This document shows, one piece after another, positions 16,246-24,412 of a DNA stretch of 48,206 nucleotides. Source of the stretch: JALYNX01 sp040902845 (GTDB taxonomy: Bacteria; Actinomycetota; Acidimicrobiia; Spongiisociales; ZC4RG35). The notes beneath the pieces are model-generated. The model made no database searches. It saw only the letters and a program-made list of their open reading frames with translations, and was not told the origin of the DNA. Position numbers and translations under genes: made by a program. Within the stretch, counting starts at the first letter, position 1; each line of letters opens with the position of its first letter. The DNA is taken from positions 1 to 48,206 of the forward strand of contig JBBDWM010000005.1 in NCBI GenBank assembly GCA_040902845.1, in the 5' to 3' direction.

Positions 16246-17424
16246 ATGAGTATGACCTATCAGGAGTTGGTGTCGGCGGCCAAGAGCCAGATCCGTGAGA
16301 TCCAACCTGAGGAACTGGAACCGCGTCTGGGAGAGGTGACAGTGCTCGATGTCCGGGAGGCCGACGAGTTCGACCAGGGGTCCATCGAAGGGTCGATTCA
16401 TGTGGCCCGGGGCCTGCTCGAGGGCTCGATCCGGAATCGCGTTCCCGATCTCGACCGCGAGGTTGTCCTCTACTGCGCCGTTGGAGCGCGCTCGGCGCTG
16501 GCAGCACTGTCCCTTCAGCAGCTGGGCTACACCCGGGTTTCCTCTCTGGCCGGTGGCTTCGGGAGATGGAAGACCGAGGGCTATCCGTGGGGGACACCGA
16601 GGGGCTTGACGACGGATCAACGCGGGCGTTACAGCCGGCACACCCTCCTGCCCGAGGTGGGGGAGGCCGGTCAGATCAAGCTTCTCGAATCGAAGGTGGT
16701 TGTCATCGGTGCCGGCGGCTTGGGTTCGCCGGCGGCGCTCTATCTGGCCGCAGCAGGGGTCGGAACCCTGGGAATCGTCGATTTCGACGTCGTCGATGTC
16801 TCGAATCTGCAACGACAAATCCTGCACAACGTGGATCGGCTCGGTCAGTCGAAGGTGGATTCGGCTCGAGAGACGCTGAGTGCTCTCAACCCCGACGTCA
16901 AGATCGTGACCTACAACGAGCGGCTCTCAGCCGACAACGTGCTCCGGATCCTGTCCGGCTACGACGTGATCGTCGACGGCGGTGACAATTTTCCGACCCG
17001 TTACCTGGTCAACGACGCGTCGCTGCATCTGCGGGTGCCGGTGGTGCACGGGTCCATCTTCCGGTTTGAGGGTCAGGTCACGGTGTACGACCCCTACAAC
17101 GGGCCGTGCTACCGATGTCAGTTCGCCCAGCCACCTCCACCGGAGCTCGCTCTTTCTTGTGCCGAAGCCGGTGTGCTCGGCGTGCTCCCGGGAATCATCG
17201 GGTCGTTGCAGGCGATGGAGGCGATCAAGATCGTGCTCGAGCTCGGCGACACCCTTGCCGGACGGCTTCTCACCTATGACGGGCTGAGTCAGGAGTTCCT
17301 GACCCTGAATATCCGCCGCAACCCGGAGTGCCCGGCCTGTGCCGACGAGGACCATCCTCCAAAGCTGGTCGGGTACGACCAGTTCTGCATTCCTGCGGGA
17401 GTCGTGGCCCGAGGCATCACGTAG
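16246..17424 (+). CDS. Rhodanese-MoeB/ThiF fusion (adenylyltransferase/sulfurtransferase)
   Basis: The 392-residue protein joins an N-terminal rhodanese domain (about 20-125, active-site Cys in VVLYCAVGARSALAA) to a MoeB/ThiF adenylyltransferase domain from about 130. The latter shows VVVIGAGGLGSPAALYLAAA, a CYRC zinc pair, SCAEAGVLGVLPG with the likely acceptor Cys, and a final CPAC pair. Such enzymes activate the C-terminus of MoaD- or ThiS-like proteins and load sulfur for molybdopterin or thiamine. The domain order is the reverse of mycobacterial MoeZ, where rhodanese is C-terminal. A role in molybdopterin supply to the CO dehydrogenase is inference. Confidence 0.88.
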   Translation: MSMTYQELVSAAKSQIREIQPEELEPRLGEVTVLDVREADEFDQGSIEGSIHVARGLLEGSIRNRVPDLDREVVLYCAVGARSALAALSLQQLGYTRVSSLAGGFGRWKTEGYPWGTPRGLTTDQRGRYSRHTLLPEVGEAGQIKLLESKVVVIGAGGLGSPAALYLAAAGVGTLGIVDFDVVDVSNLQRQILHNVDRLGQSKVDSARETLSALNPDVKIVTYNERLSADNVLRILSGYDVIVDGGDNFPTRYLVNDASLHLRVPVVHGSIFRFEGQVTVYDPYNGPCYRCQFAQPPPPELALSCAEAGVLGVLPGIIGSLQAMEAIKIVLELGDTLAGRLLTYDGLSQEFLTLNIRRNPECPACADEDHPPKLVGYDQFCIPAGVVARGIT

Positions 17425-17448
17425 GGCACCTCGTCCGCGTCATGGTCG

Positions 17449-17500
17449 CCCCCCTCCCCGGCTACGCCGGTGCTCCCCCCAACGCTTCGCTGGGGGGAGA
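17449..17500. repeat. Palindromic repeat / bidirectional terminator
   Basis: CCCCCCTCCCCGGCTACGCC is followed by a perfect nine-base stem, CTCCCCCCA at 17473-17481 and TGGGGGGAG at 17491-17499, with a nine-base loop. It sits in the 78-base space between convergent genes, where it can terminate both. It belongs to the same repeat family as 9482-9696 and 19199-19366. Confidence 0.7.
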
Positions 17501-17502
17501 AA

Positions 17503-18237
17503 TTAGCCCCCGAGGGCGAAATTGACCGACAGGCTGATCGTGACCGCAGAGGTGCCGGGCTCGATCGGGGTCTCCCTCGCAGCATCAGCCGCCGCGGCTT
17601 CGTAGAAAACGGGTGGCGGCGCGCTGCTCACGGTTTCATTGATCGAGATCGCCTGTCCCAGCTCTTGTCCGGACAACTCGGCGAGTTGGGTGGCCTTGGC
17701 GAGCGCGTCGTTCCAGGCGGCGGCGCGGGCGGCTTCGACCAGCTCCGCATCGTCGTCGATGCTGAACTGAAGCCCGCTGACCCGGACATCGTCACCTCCG
17801 GCCGCGGTTGCTGCGTCGATGAGGGATCCGGTGTCGTCCACATTGCGAATCTTGACCCGGACCGTGTTGCTCACCCGGTAGCCGACGAGCAGCTCTTTGT
17901 TGGTCGAGTAGTCGTATTCGGGATAGATCGAGTAGTCGGTGGTGGTGATGTCCTTGCGGTCCACCCCACCGTCGGTGAGGGCGGAAATGAGGGCGTCGGC
18001 CTTCTGGGCAGCGGTCGTGGTGGCTTCCTGAACAGTCTCGGCGAGCACGGCAACCCCGAGACTCACTTCGACGGTGTCCGGTGTCCCGGTCACCTCTCCG
18101 GTGCCGGTCACGGTGATCCCGGTCATACCTACTCCTGATCCGTTCACGTTGACCACAGGGACCCCGCTGCCGGTGGCCTGGCAGGCCGCGAGAACGAGGG
18201 CTGAGATTGCGACCAATGCCAATGTCGAGCGACGCAT
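17503..18237 (-). CDS. SIMPL domain (DUF541) lipoprotein
   Basis: A 244-residue exported protein. Residues 1-18 form a lipoprotein signal peptide ending in LVLAAC, with C19 as the lipidation site. The rest is a SIMPL/DUF541 domain: ITVTGTGEVTGTPDTVEVSLGV, repeated A-rich helices with ADALISALTDGGVDRKDITT, YRVSNTVRVKIRN, and AAWNDALAKATQLAELSGQ. Members (such as BP26/Omp28 in Brucella) form oligomeric rings; the role in this organism is unknown. The stop lies three bases from the hairpin repeat. Length is normal. Confidence 0.88.
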   Translation of the reverse strand: MRRSTLALVAISALVLAACQATGSGVPVVNVNGSGVGMTGITVTGTGEVTGTPDTVEVSLGVAVLAETVQEATTTAAQKADALISALTDGGVDRKDITTTDYSIYPEYDYSTNKELLVGYRVSNTVRVKIRNVDDTGSLIDAATAAGGDDVRVSGLQFSIDDDAELVEAARAAAWNDALAKATQLAELSGQELGQAISINETVSSAPPPVFYEAAAADAARETPIEPGTSAVTISLSVNFALGG

Positions 18238-18282
18238 TTGTACTCCATTCGGGTGTCTGTCAGTTGGACGGAAATCGAGGAT

Positions 18283-18561
18283 TCAATGGTTCCGGGCAAC
18301 GAGGACCATTCCATTCACGAGGTGCACGCCTTCCCTTTCCAGAAGGCGTTTCTGACGTATGGGATGTGGCGATCGGAGCTGGCCGCCGGCCCCCACCACT
18401 CGCCACCAGGGAATCTCGGCGTCCGAAGTGCGGAGGATCGAACCCACGGCCCGGGCCGCCCCCGGGAACCCTGCTGCTGCCGCGACCTCTCCGTAGGTGA
18501 CGACTTCACCCGGCCGGAGAGAACCGATCACTTCGAGCACGGCCTCCTCGAATGCGCTCAC
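18283..18561 (-). CDS. Alkyltransferase-like (ATL) DNA-binding protein
   Basis: A 92-residue MGMT-type winged-helix domain. FEEAVLEVIGSLRPGEVVTYGEVA and ARAVGSILRTSD match the DNA-binding part of O6-alkylguanine-DNA alkyltransferase. The catalytic PCHR is replaced by PWWR (residues 51-54), so it cannot accept alkyl groups. ATL proteins bind O6-alkylguanine and hand it to nucleotide excision repair. Most ATLs I know have PWHR; the second Trp is unusual. The GTG start overlaps the upp stop as GTGA, so the two are translationally coupled. Confidence 0.85.
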   Translation of the reverse strand: MSAFEEAVLEVIGSLRPGEVVTYGEVAAAAGFPGAARAVGSILRTSDAEIPWWRVVGAGGQLRSPHPIRQKRLLEREGVHLVNGMVLVARNH

Positions 18562-19178
18562 AACGTTCCGAAGAGACGATCCCCCATGTCGCCGAGACCA
18601 GGGCGAATGTAGAAGTTGTCGTCGAGCTCACGATCGAGGACGGCGGCAACGATCCGGACCTCGGGGTGGTTCTTCTCCATCCGTGCCACCCCGGGTGGCG
18701 CGGTGACGACGCAAACCGCAGTGATGTCGCGGGCACCGTTCTCTTTAACCTTGTCGATGGCCCAGCTCAGAGAGCCGCCGGTGGCAAGCATCGGCTCGAG
18801 GATCAGCACCCGGGCCCGGTCCAGTGGGGGGAACCGCGTGTAGTACTCCATGGGCTCGGCTGTTTGCTCGTTGCGCTGGACACCGGCGAACCCGATCGCG
18901 GCGTCAGGGATCAGGGTCAGCACCGACTGAAGTAGCCCGAGACCAGCGCGGAGCACGGCAACTGCCACCACCGGTCGATGAAGTTGGTTGCCCTTCATGT
19001 CCTCGAGTGGAGTTCTGATGTCGACTTCGTCGGCCGGCATGTCCGAGAGGGCTTCTGCCACGAGGAGGTAGCCGAGGCGCTCGGCGGTTTGACGGAACTC
19101 GGGCGGCTCGGTCTCGGCCCGACGCAGGACGGTGAGCAGATCGGCGGCGAGAGGGTGGTCGAGGATGGTGAGAGGCAT
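18558..19178 (-). CDS. upp: Uracil phosphoribosyltransferase
   Basis: Converts uracil and PRPP to UMP. The 206-residue protein begins MPLTILDHPLAADLLTVLR. It has VAVLRAGLGLL near 74, EYYTRFPPLDRARVLILEPM and LATGGSLSWAIDKV near 130-145 (PRPP loop), and a C-terminal DNFYIRPGLGDMGDRLFGT for uracil binding. I chose ATG 19178; the longer frame runs into the upstream repeat and adds unrelated residues. Salvage partners cdd and pdp are encoded nearby. Confidence 0.95.
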   Translation of the reverse strand: MPLTILDHPLAADLLTVLRRAETEPPEFRQTAERLGYLLVAEALSDMPADEVDIRTPLEDMKGNQLHRPVVAVAVLRAGLGLLQSVLTLIPDAAIGFAGVQRNEQTAEPMEYYTRFPPLDRARVLILEPMLATGGSLSWAIDKVKENGARDITAVCVVTAPPGVARMEKNHPEVRIVAAVLDRELDDNFYIRPGLGDMGDRLFGTL

Positions 19179-19198
19179 GGCGGCCAAGGTTACGCGAA

Positions 19199-19366
19199 CG
19201 CCCACCTCCCGGCTGCGCCGGCACTCCCCCTTGTCTCCTCCCCCAGGAGCGAAGCGACGTTGGGGGAGGTGTCGCCATAGGCGACGGAGGGGGCACATCC
19301 TGATGCGTGGCGGGAAGCCCCCCTCCCGGCTGCGCCGTTTCTCCCCCCTGCGGGGGGAGAAACGGG
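19199..19366. repeat. Mosaic GC-rich repeat with ppc terminator hairpin
   Basis: No gene is visible. A nine-base stem, CCTCCCCCA (19237-19245) and TGGGGGAGG (19261-19269), sits in the module shared with 9631-9660. GTCGCCATAGGCGAC and GACGGAGGGGG follow. At 19336-19364 a perfect 13-base stem (CGTTTCTCCCCCC / GGGGGGAGAAACG, loop TGC) lies just past the ppc stop and is a strong candidate terminator on the minus strand. Confidence 0.75.
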
Positions 19367-22075
19367 CTACCCGGTGTTACGCATGCCGGTTGCGATCCCG
19401 TTGACGGTGAGCAGCAGGGCACGACTCAGGTCGGGGCCGTTCTCGCCCGAGCGGCTGCGGGCGAGTAGCGACACCTGGAGATAGTTGATCGGATCGAGAT
19501 ATAGGTCGCGCACCGCAAGGGTTCTTCGTAATACGGGAAGGTCTTCGATCAACGCCTCCTGTTTGCGCACCCCGAGGATCTCCCCGGTGGTCAACTCGGC
19601 TTCTGACTTGAGACGATCCAAAAGCCCCTGGTGCTCGGAGGGAACCAGGGCGTCGACGTAGCGCTCGGCGATATCGAGATCTGTTTTGGCTAGGGTCATC
19701 TCTACGTTGGAGAGGAAGGTCTGGAAGAAGCTCCAGGCTTCGGCCATCTCGTCGATCACTTCGCCGTACCCGGCCTTGCGGGCCGCCTCGAGCCCACTGC
19801 CAACCCCGTACCAACCAGGAACGATTTGACGGGTCTGGGTCCAGCCGAACACCCAAGGGATGGCCCGCAGGTCCTCGACCCCTCCGACCCCGCCGGGGCG
19901 GCGCGAGGGCCGGCTGCCCAGGTTGAGCCGCCCCAGCTCCTCGACGGGAGTCGAGGTCAGGAAATAAGGAACGAGGCTGGGGTGTTCCACCAACTCCCGG
20001 TAGGCGGTGTGGGCTTCATTGGAAAAGCACTCCATGGCCTCGGTCCAGCGATCGAGGAGCTCCTTGGGGCGTCGGGAACGCCGGTGGAGAAGAGACGACT
20101 CGAGTACCGACGCCAGCAACAGCTCGAGGTTGCGGGCGGCGATATCGGGGTGGCCGTACTTCTCCGAGATCACCTCACCCTGTTCTGTCACCTTCAGGTC
20201 GCCGTCGACCGTCCCGTAAGGTTGGGCGAGGATGGCGGCGTGGGTGGGGCCGCCACCCCTTCCGACGGTCCCGCCGCGGCCGTGGAACAGCCGGAGATGG
20301 ACTCCGTGCTCGGCGGCGATATTGCGCATCACCCGTTGTGCCTTGTAGATCTCCCACTGGCTGGTGGTGATTCCCCCGACCTTGTTGGAGTCCGAGTACC
20401 CCAGCATCACCTCCTGGGTGTCCCCCCGGATCGCGACGATGCGCCGGTACTGAGGGTCGGCGAACAAACCTTCCAGAAGCGGCCCGGCATTGGCCAGGTC
20501 GTCGATGGTCTCGACGAGTGGGACGATGCCGATCGAGGCCACTTCCCGTCGCAGGTCGATCAGGCCTGCTTCGCGGGCGAGAACCGCCACCTCGAGGACG
20601 TCGGTGGGAGTCTCGGTCATGGAGACGACATAGCTCTCAATGACCTGATCGCCATATCGGGCCTTCGCTTCGGCAATGGCGTGGAACGTGCGAAGCGTGT
20701 TTCCGGCCTCCTCCCCAATGACCGTGTTGGGTCCCGTGAGCGGGCGGGAGCCGGCCAATTCGGACCCGAGGAGACTCTGTCGTCCCTTCGCGTCGAGACC
20801 GTCGTATGCGGTGTCGACCAAGTTGTAGAGCTCGACGAGAGCAGAGCGGTGCTTGGAGGCGTGCTCCCTGATGTCGAGCGTTGCCATTTGAAACCCGAAG
20901 GTCATCGCCGCCCGACGCACCCTGGCCAGGGCGCCTTCTGCGATCAGCTGGCCCCGCGCCGCCCGCAGCGAGGCGTCCATTATGTCGAGGTCGGCGATCA
21001 GCTCACCGGGATCGGGGTAGTCGTGACCGGGCCGATAGGGAAGCCCTTGTTGGATTCGGAGGTTGGTGTTGATCAGTCGGGCATGGATGTAGGAGCACTT
21101 GAGCCGGTAGGGCTCGGCGGCGGTCCGTCGATGCTCCCGCTGCCAGATCTCGGGCAGATGCTCGCGGTCATCGGCCAGCGAGCTCTCCAGGTGCTCGCTG
21201 ATCGGAGACAGTCGCTGAGACATCGACAGCTCGTCCGCCAGGTCCTCAACCAATGAGATCAGATGGCGAAGCCCCCGGTCGTGTTGCAGGACCAGGGTCT
21301 CCAGGGTCGTGGCCGGGGTCACCTCCGGGTTGCCGTCACGGTCGCCACCGACCCAGGACCCGAATCTGATCGGAGCGGTGACCGGCGGTCCCAAACGCTC
21401 CAGTTGGAAGGCAACATGATCTGCGAGTCGTGGCATCACTTCATCCGCTACCTGAACCAGGTAGTAGAGGGCGGAACGGGCCTCCTCGACGGGGCTCGGC
21501 CTTTCGAGCCGCAGTTCATCGGTCTGCCAGATCTGGTCGATCAGTTCCGCCGAGCGGCGGTCGATCATCGAGCGGGTGTCGTCCTCCTGGACTTCGAGAC
21601 GTTGTTCGATCAGATCGGCAAGTTGACGTGTCTTGCTGAGGATCGAACGCCGGGCAGCTTCGGTGGGGTGGGCGGTGAAGACGGGTCGCACCTCGAGACG
21701 GGCGAGGACCTCGCTCAGCTCTTTCTTGTCGACATCGGCTTCGAGGATTCGGTCCACGGTTGCCTTCAAATAGCGATCGTCGGTTGCGAGTTGGTCGACT
21801 CGATGCACCTGCTCGGCCACATTGGCCAAATAGAAATAGGTGGTGAACGCCCGCACCAGGGCGATCACATCGCCGACACTCAGAGCCGACAGAAGACCAT
21901 CGAGCTCGTCGGAGGCTTCGGCGCTTCCTCCACGGCGCACCGATTTGCCCAGTGCACGGACCTTCTCGACGAGGTCCAACAACTCCGAGCCGTGTTGGCG
22001 AACCAGGGCGTCACCAAGCTGGTTGCCCAGCCGGCGGATGTCGGCGCGGAGCTGCTCGTCGGAACTTCTTGTCAC
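19367..22075 (-). CDS. ppc: Phosphoenolpyruvate carboxylase
   Basis: Anaplerotic carboxylation of PEP to oxaloacetate. The 902-residue protein is of normal length. It has the catalytic VFTAHPTEAARRS near 133-145, GSWVGGDRDGNPEVT near 240, VMLGYSDSNKVGGI near 560, the glycine-rich FHGRGGTVGRGGGPTH near 597 and the conserved C-terminus TGMRNTG. The start is GTG at 22075 (translated MTRSSDEQ), which fits the family; no alternative is compelling. It is separated from upp by the hairpin repeat and is probably transcribed alone. Confidence 0.96.
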   Translation of the reverse strand: MTRSSDEQLRADIRRLGNQLGDALVRQHGSELLDLVEKVRALGKSVRRGGSAEASDELDGLLSALSVGDVIALVRAFTTYFYLANVAEQVHRVDQLATDDRYLKATVDRILEADVDKKELSEVLARLEVRPVFTAHPTEAARRSILSKTRQLADLIEQRLEVQEDDTRSMIDRRSAELIDQIWQTDELRLERPSPVEEARSALYYLVQVADEVMPRLADHVAFQLERLGPPVTAPIRFGSWVGGDRDGNPEVTPATTLETLVLQHDRGLRHLISLVEDLADELSMSQRLSPISEHLESSLADDREHLPEIWQREHRRTAAEPYRLKCSYIHARLINTNLRIQQGLPYRPGHDYPDPGELIADLDIMDASLRAARGQLIAEGALARVRRAAMTFGFQMATLDIREHASKHRSALVELYNLVDTAYDGLDAKGRQSLLGSELAGSRPLTGPNTVIGEEAGNTLRTFHAIAEAKARYGDQVIESYVVSMTETPTDVLEVAVLAREAGLIDLRREVASIGIVPLVETIDDLANAGPLLEGLFADPQYRRIVAIRGDTQEVMLGYSDSNKVGGITTSQWEIYKAQRVMRNIAAEHGVHLRLFHGRGGTVGRGGGPTHAAILAQPYGTVDGDLKVTEQGEVISEKYGHPDIAARNLELLLASVLESSLLHRRSRRPKELLDRWTEAMECFSNEAHTAYRELVEHPSLVPYFLTSTPVEELGRLNLGSRPSRRPGGVGGVEDLRAIPWVFGWTQTRQIVPGWYGVGSGLEAARKAGYGEVIDEMAEAWSFFQTFLSNVEMTLAKTDLDIAERYVDALVPSEHQGLLDRLKSEAELTTGEILGVRKQEALIEDLPVLRRTLAVRDLYLDPINYLQVSLLARSRSGENGPDLSRALLLTVNGIATGMRNTG

Positions 22076-22121
22076 CGGGACAGGGTATTCGCTCGTGTGC
22101 TGACGTTGGAACTGGCAGGCT

Positions 22122-22211
22122 GTGGACGGGTTTGGTGAACAATCTGAGGGGGACTTCGAGAGGTTTCGCGCAGACCTCGACCGCCTGATGGATTCCAGGC
22201 TGTTTCGCTGA
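22122..22211 (+). CDS. Possible 29-residue peptide in the ppc-xdhC space
   Basis: In the 143-base space between ppc and the XdhC gene a GTG-initiated frame encodes a charged peptide beginning MDGFGEQSEGDFERFR and ending in DSRLFR before TGA. No membrane segment or known motif is visible, and the Shine-Dalgarno is poor. It may be chance. Confidence 0.2.
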   Translation: MDGFGEQSEGDFERFRADLDRLMDSRLFR

Positions 22212-22218
22212 GTTGCCG

Positions 22219-22992
22219 TCAGGCGTCCTCAGGGCGTTGTTTGTGGACCCGTCCTTCGACGCCGTGAAGTGAGAGCCCGGTCCCGTGCCCGTATCGAACC
22301 AGTGTCATCTCGGCAAGTATCGAGACGGCAACTTCCTGTGGGCTCTCGGCGCCGATATCGAGACCGACCGGGCCTCGTACCCGGGCGATGTCCTCCTCTG
22401 AAAACCCCATCTCCCGCAGCCGCCCCTCGCGTAGGTCCTGGGTGCGTCGGCTCCCCATGGTCCCGATGTAACGCACCTGGCTCTTCAGGGCCGCCTCTAG
22501 GACCGGGTCCTCATGGGGCGGAGCATGGGAAAGGATCACCACCCAGGTTCGACGGTCGAGCGCAACCTGCCCGATCACGCTTTGGGGCCACCCGACGATG
22601 ATCCGTGCGTTGGGAAACCGCTCCGGAGTGGCGAATGCGCCACGAGAGTCGATCACGGTGACCCGATAACCCATCTGGGCGGCGAAGCTGGCCAGCGCCT
22701 GGCCGATGTGGACTGCCCCGACGATGACGAGCTCCTGGGGCGGGGCCAACGACTCGACGAACACCGTGTGGGGCGGATACTCCAAGCTCCGGTGTTGCTC
22801 GTGATCCATGAGCACAACAGCGTCGGAGATGGCGTCGGGGGAGAGGTCGGAGGGGAGGGTCCCGGCAACCACCTGGCCACTGGAGTCGAGAACCACCTTG
22901 ATCCCTGTCTCTGGCCCGTCGACGAAGGTGAGCACCGACCCGTACTCCTCACGCTCCAGTATCTGTTCGATCGCCTCGAGTGTGCTCACCAT
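22219..22992 (-). CDS. XdhC/CoxF-type protein, Rossmann-domain half
   Basis: A 257-residue protein with the C-terminal XdhC domain. LVIVGAVHIGQALASFAAQMGY (about 98-119) is the nucleotide-binding loop. ILSHAPPHEDPVLEAAL, YIGTMGSRRTQDLR and GLDIGAESPQEVAVSILAEM are further XdhC_C motifs. XdhC-type chaperones bind molybdenum cofactor and help its sulfuration and insertion into xanthine dehydrogenase or CO dehydrogenase. The N-terminal half is encoded separately just upstream, overlapping by seven bases. This is the last gene of a minus-strand set coxD-coxE-xdhC(N)-xdhC(C). Confidence 0.87.
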   Translation of the reverse strand: MVSTLEAIEQILEREEYGSVLTFVDGPETGIKVVLDSSGQVVAGTLPSDLSPDAISDAVVLMDHEQHRSLEYPPHTVFVESLAPPQELVIVGAVHIGQALASFAAQMGYRVTVIDSRGAFATPERFPNARIIVGWPQSVIGQVALDRRTWVVILSHAPPHEDPVLEAALKSQVRYIGTMGSRRTQDLREGRLREMGFSEEDIARVRGPVGLDIGAESPQEVAVSILAEMTLVRYGHGTGLSLHGVEGRVHKQRPEDA

Positions 22993-23294
22993 GGCTCGAT
23001 GAAGATGTCGATGGTGCCGCCGCAGGCCATCCCAACCTCGAACGCATCGTCGTCGGCGATCCCGTAGGTGACGGTCTTCGGCTTTCCGGTTTCGATCACC
23101 TCTTGGGCGTGGAGGAAGACGTCGTTCTCGACACAGCCGCCGCTAACCGAGCCCTCCATGTCTCCGCTGTCGGAGACCAAGAACTTGGAGCCTTCGGGCC
23201 GGGGAGCACTGCCGTGGACCCGGATCACGGTGGCCACGGCCACCTTCTTGCCCTCGTCCACCCAGCGATTTCGCACTTCGATTTGGTGTCTCAT
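22986..23294 (-). CDS. XdhC/CoxI N-terminal domain protein
   Basis: A 102-residue stand-alone XdhC_CoxI domain: VAVATVIRVHGSAPRPEGSK, then GDMEGSVSGGCVENDVF with the conserved Cys, and FEVGMACGGTIDIFIEP with a second conserved Cys. Its start overlaps the coxE stop as ATGA, and its end overlaps the Rossmann half. In most homologues both domains form one chain, so here the chaperone is split in two. It presumably acts as a complex with the following protein. Confidence 0.87.
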   Translation of the reverse strand: MRHQIEVRNRWVDEGKKVAVATVIRVHGSAPRPEGSKFLVSDSGDMEGSVSGGCVENDVFLHAQEVIETGKPKTVTYGIADDDAFEVGMACGGTIDIFIEPW

Positions 23295-24412
23295 GGTCTC
23301 GGCATCCCCGTCATCGTCTCCAGGACCCGGATCACACCCCGGAAGTCATTGACGCTAGCGGCGGGCAGCAGCTCGTCGACGTGGGGCATCACCGCCTGCA
23401 TGCCACGGGTCAGCGGCTCATAGCTCTTCCTCGCTGCCAGAGGGTTGAGCCACACCACCTGATGCACCGATCTCGACAATCGCGCCATCTCGGTTGATAA
23501 CAACGCAGGATCACCGCAATCCCATCCATCGGAGAGAATGAGGACCACAGGACCGCCCCTGGCCAGTCGCCGGCTCCATACCTTGTTCCAGGTGGCGAGG
23601 GCTTCACCGATCTTGGTGCCACCCGACCAGTCGTGAACCCGGCCCGACACACGGGTCAACGCTGACTTGGCATCGCGTTTCTCCAGGTCTTCGGTGATCC
23701 GGGTCAATTCGGTAGAGAAGGTGAATACCTCCACCTCACGCAGACGTCGTTGAGCGGCATGGGCGAACACCAGGAACAGGTCGGCATATTTGTCCATCGA
23801 ACCGGAGATGTCAGCGATGATGATCAGCGGCCGCTCCCGTTTGCGACGCCTCTTCCACTGCATCTGCATGAGGTCGCCGGTCGGGCCCACCGCACCGTGG
23901 AGGGTGCGTCGCAGGTCGGGCCGTCTCCCGTCGCCGGGCACCCATCGCCGGGTCTTGTATGGGGAGGGGTGCCACATCATGGACATGACCAATCGCCGCG
24001 CCTCGCTGATCTCCTCGTCGTCGAGGTCGGCGAAGTCGCGGTTGGCGAGACGCTCGACCGAAGAGGCACCGCCTTGGTCGGCGGCGTCGATTTCGGCGCT
24101 TTCACCCGAGGCCTCCAGCCGGTAGGAGGCAGTGCTCTGGGCAGGAGGGGCGTCCGGGTTTCGGTTGACGATCCGGCGCGGCATGATTCGGTCGAAGAAG
24201 ATCTCGAATTCCTCATCGAACACCGGGATCTGAACGGGGTCGGTCACGGTGAGCGAGCGGAGGGCGGCCTGGGCCTGGGAGCGTCGAGAGAGATCGACCA
24301 GGATCAGGGCCCGGGCCATGTCGGCGGTCTGGTCGGAGGTGACGGTGAGGCCCCGGCCGCGAAGGGCACCAGAGAACTCGGAGAGCTGGCCGATGAGATC
24401 GGGTCGTCTCAT
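23291..24412 (-). CDS. coxE: VWA-domain CoxE family protein (copy 1)
   Basis: A 373-residue protein with a von Willebrand A domain from about residue 195. The MIDAS motif DISGSM follows PLIIIA, and VVLILSDGWDCGDPALLSTEM is also conserved. The N-terminal region is charged and variable. CoxE works with the CoxD ATPase in maturing the Mo-Cu site of aerobic CO dehydrogenase. It overlaps coxD by four bases and xdhC(N) by four. A second, diverged CoxE is encoded at 27498. Confidence 0.9.
   Translation of the reverse strand: MRRPDLIGQLSEFSGALRGRGLTVTSDQTADMARALILVDLSRRSQAQAALRSLTVTDPVQIPVFDEEFEIFFDRIMPRRIVNRNPDAPPAQSTASYRLEASGESAEIDAADQGGASSVERLANRDFADLDDEEISEARRLVMSMMWHPSPYKTRRWVPGDGRRPDLRRTLHGAVGPTGDLMQMQWKRRRKRERPLIIIADISGSMDKYADLFLVFAHAAQRRLREVEVFTFSTELTRITEDLEKRDAKSALTRVSGRVHDWSGGTKIGEALATWNKVWSRRLARGGPVVLILSDGWDCGDPALLSTEMARLSRSVHQVVWLNPLAARKSYEPLTRGMQAVMPHVDELLPAASVNDFRGVIRVLETMTGMPRP

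Noticed and set aside
18558..19298. Longer upp with 40 extra N-terminal residues
   Set aside because: The extra part is translated from the hairpin repeat; homologues begin at the ATG 19178.
19826..21256. Long open frame (476 codons) on the plus strand opposite ppc
   Set aside because: It is a GC-driven shadow of the ppc coding strand; the translation is low in complexity with no domain, while ppc is fully supported.
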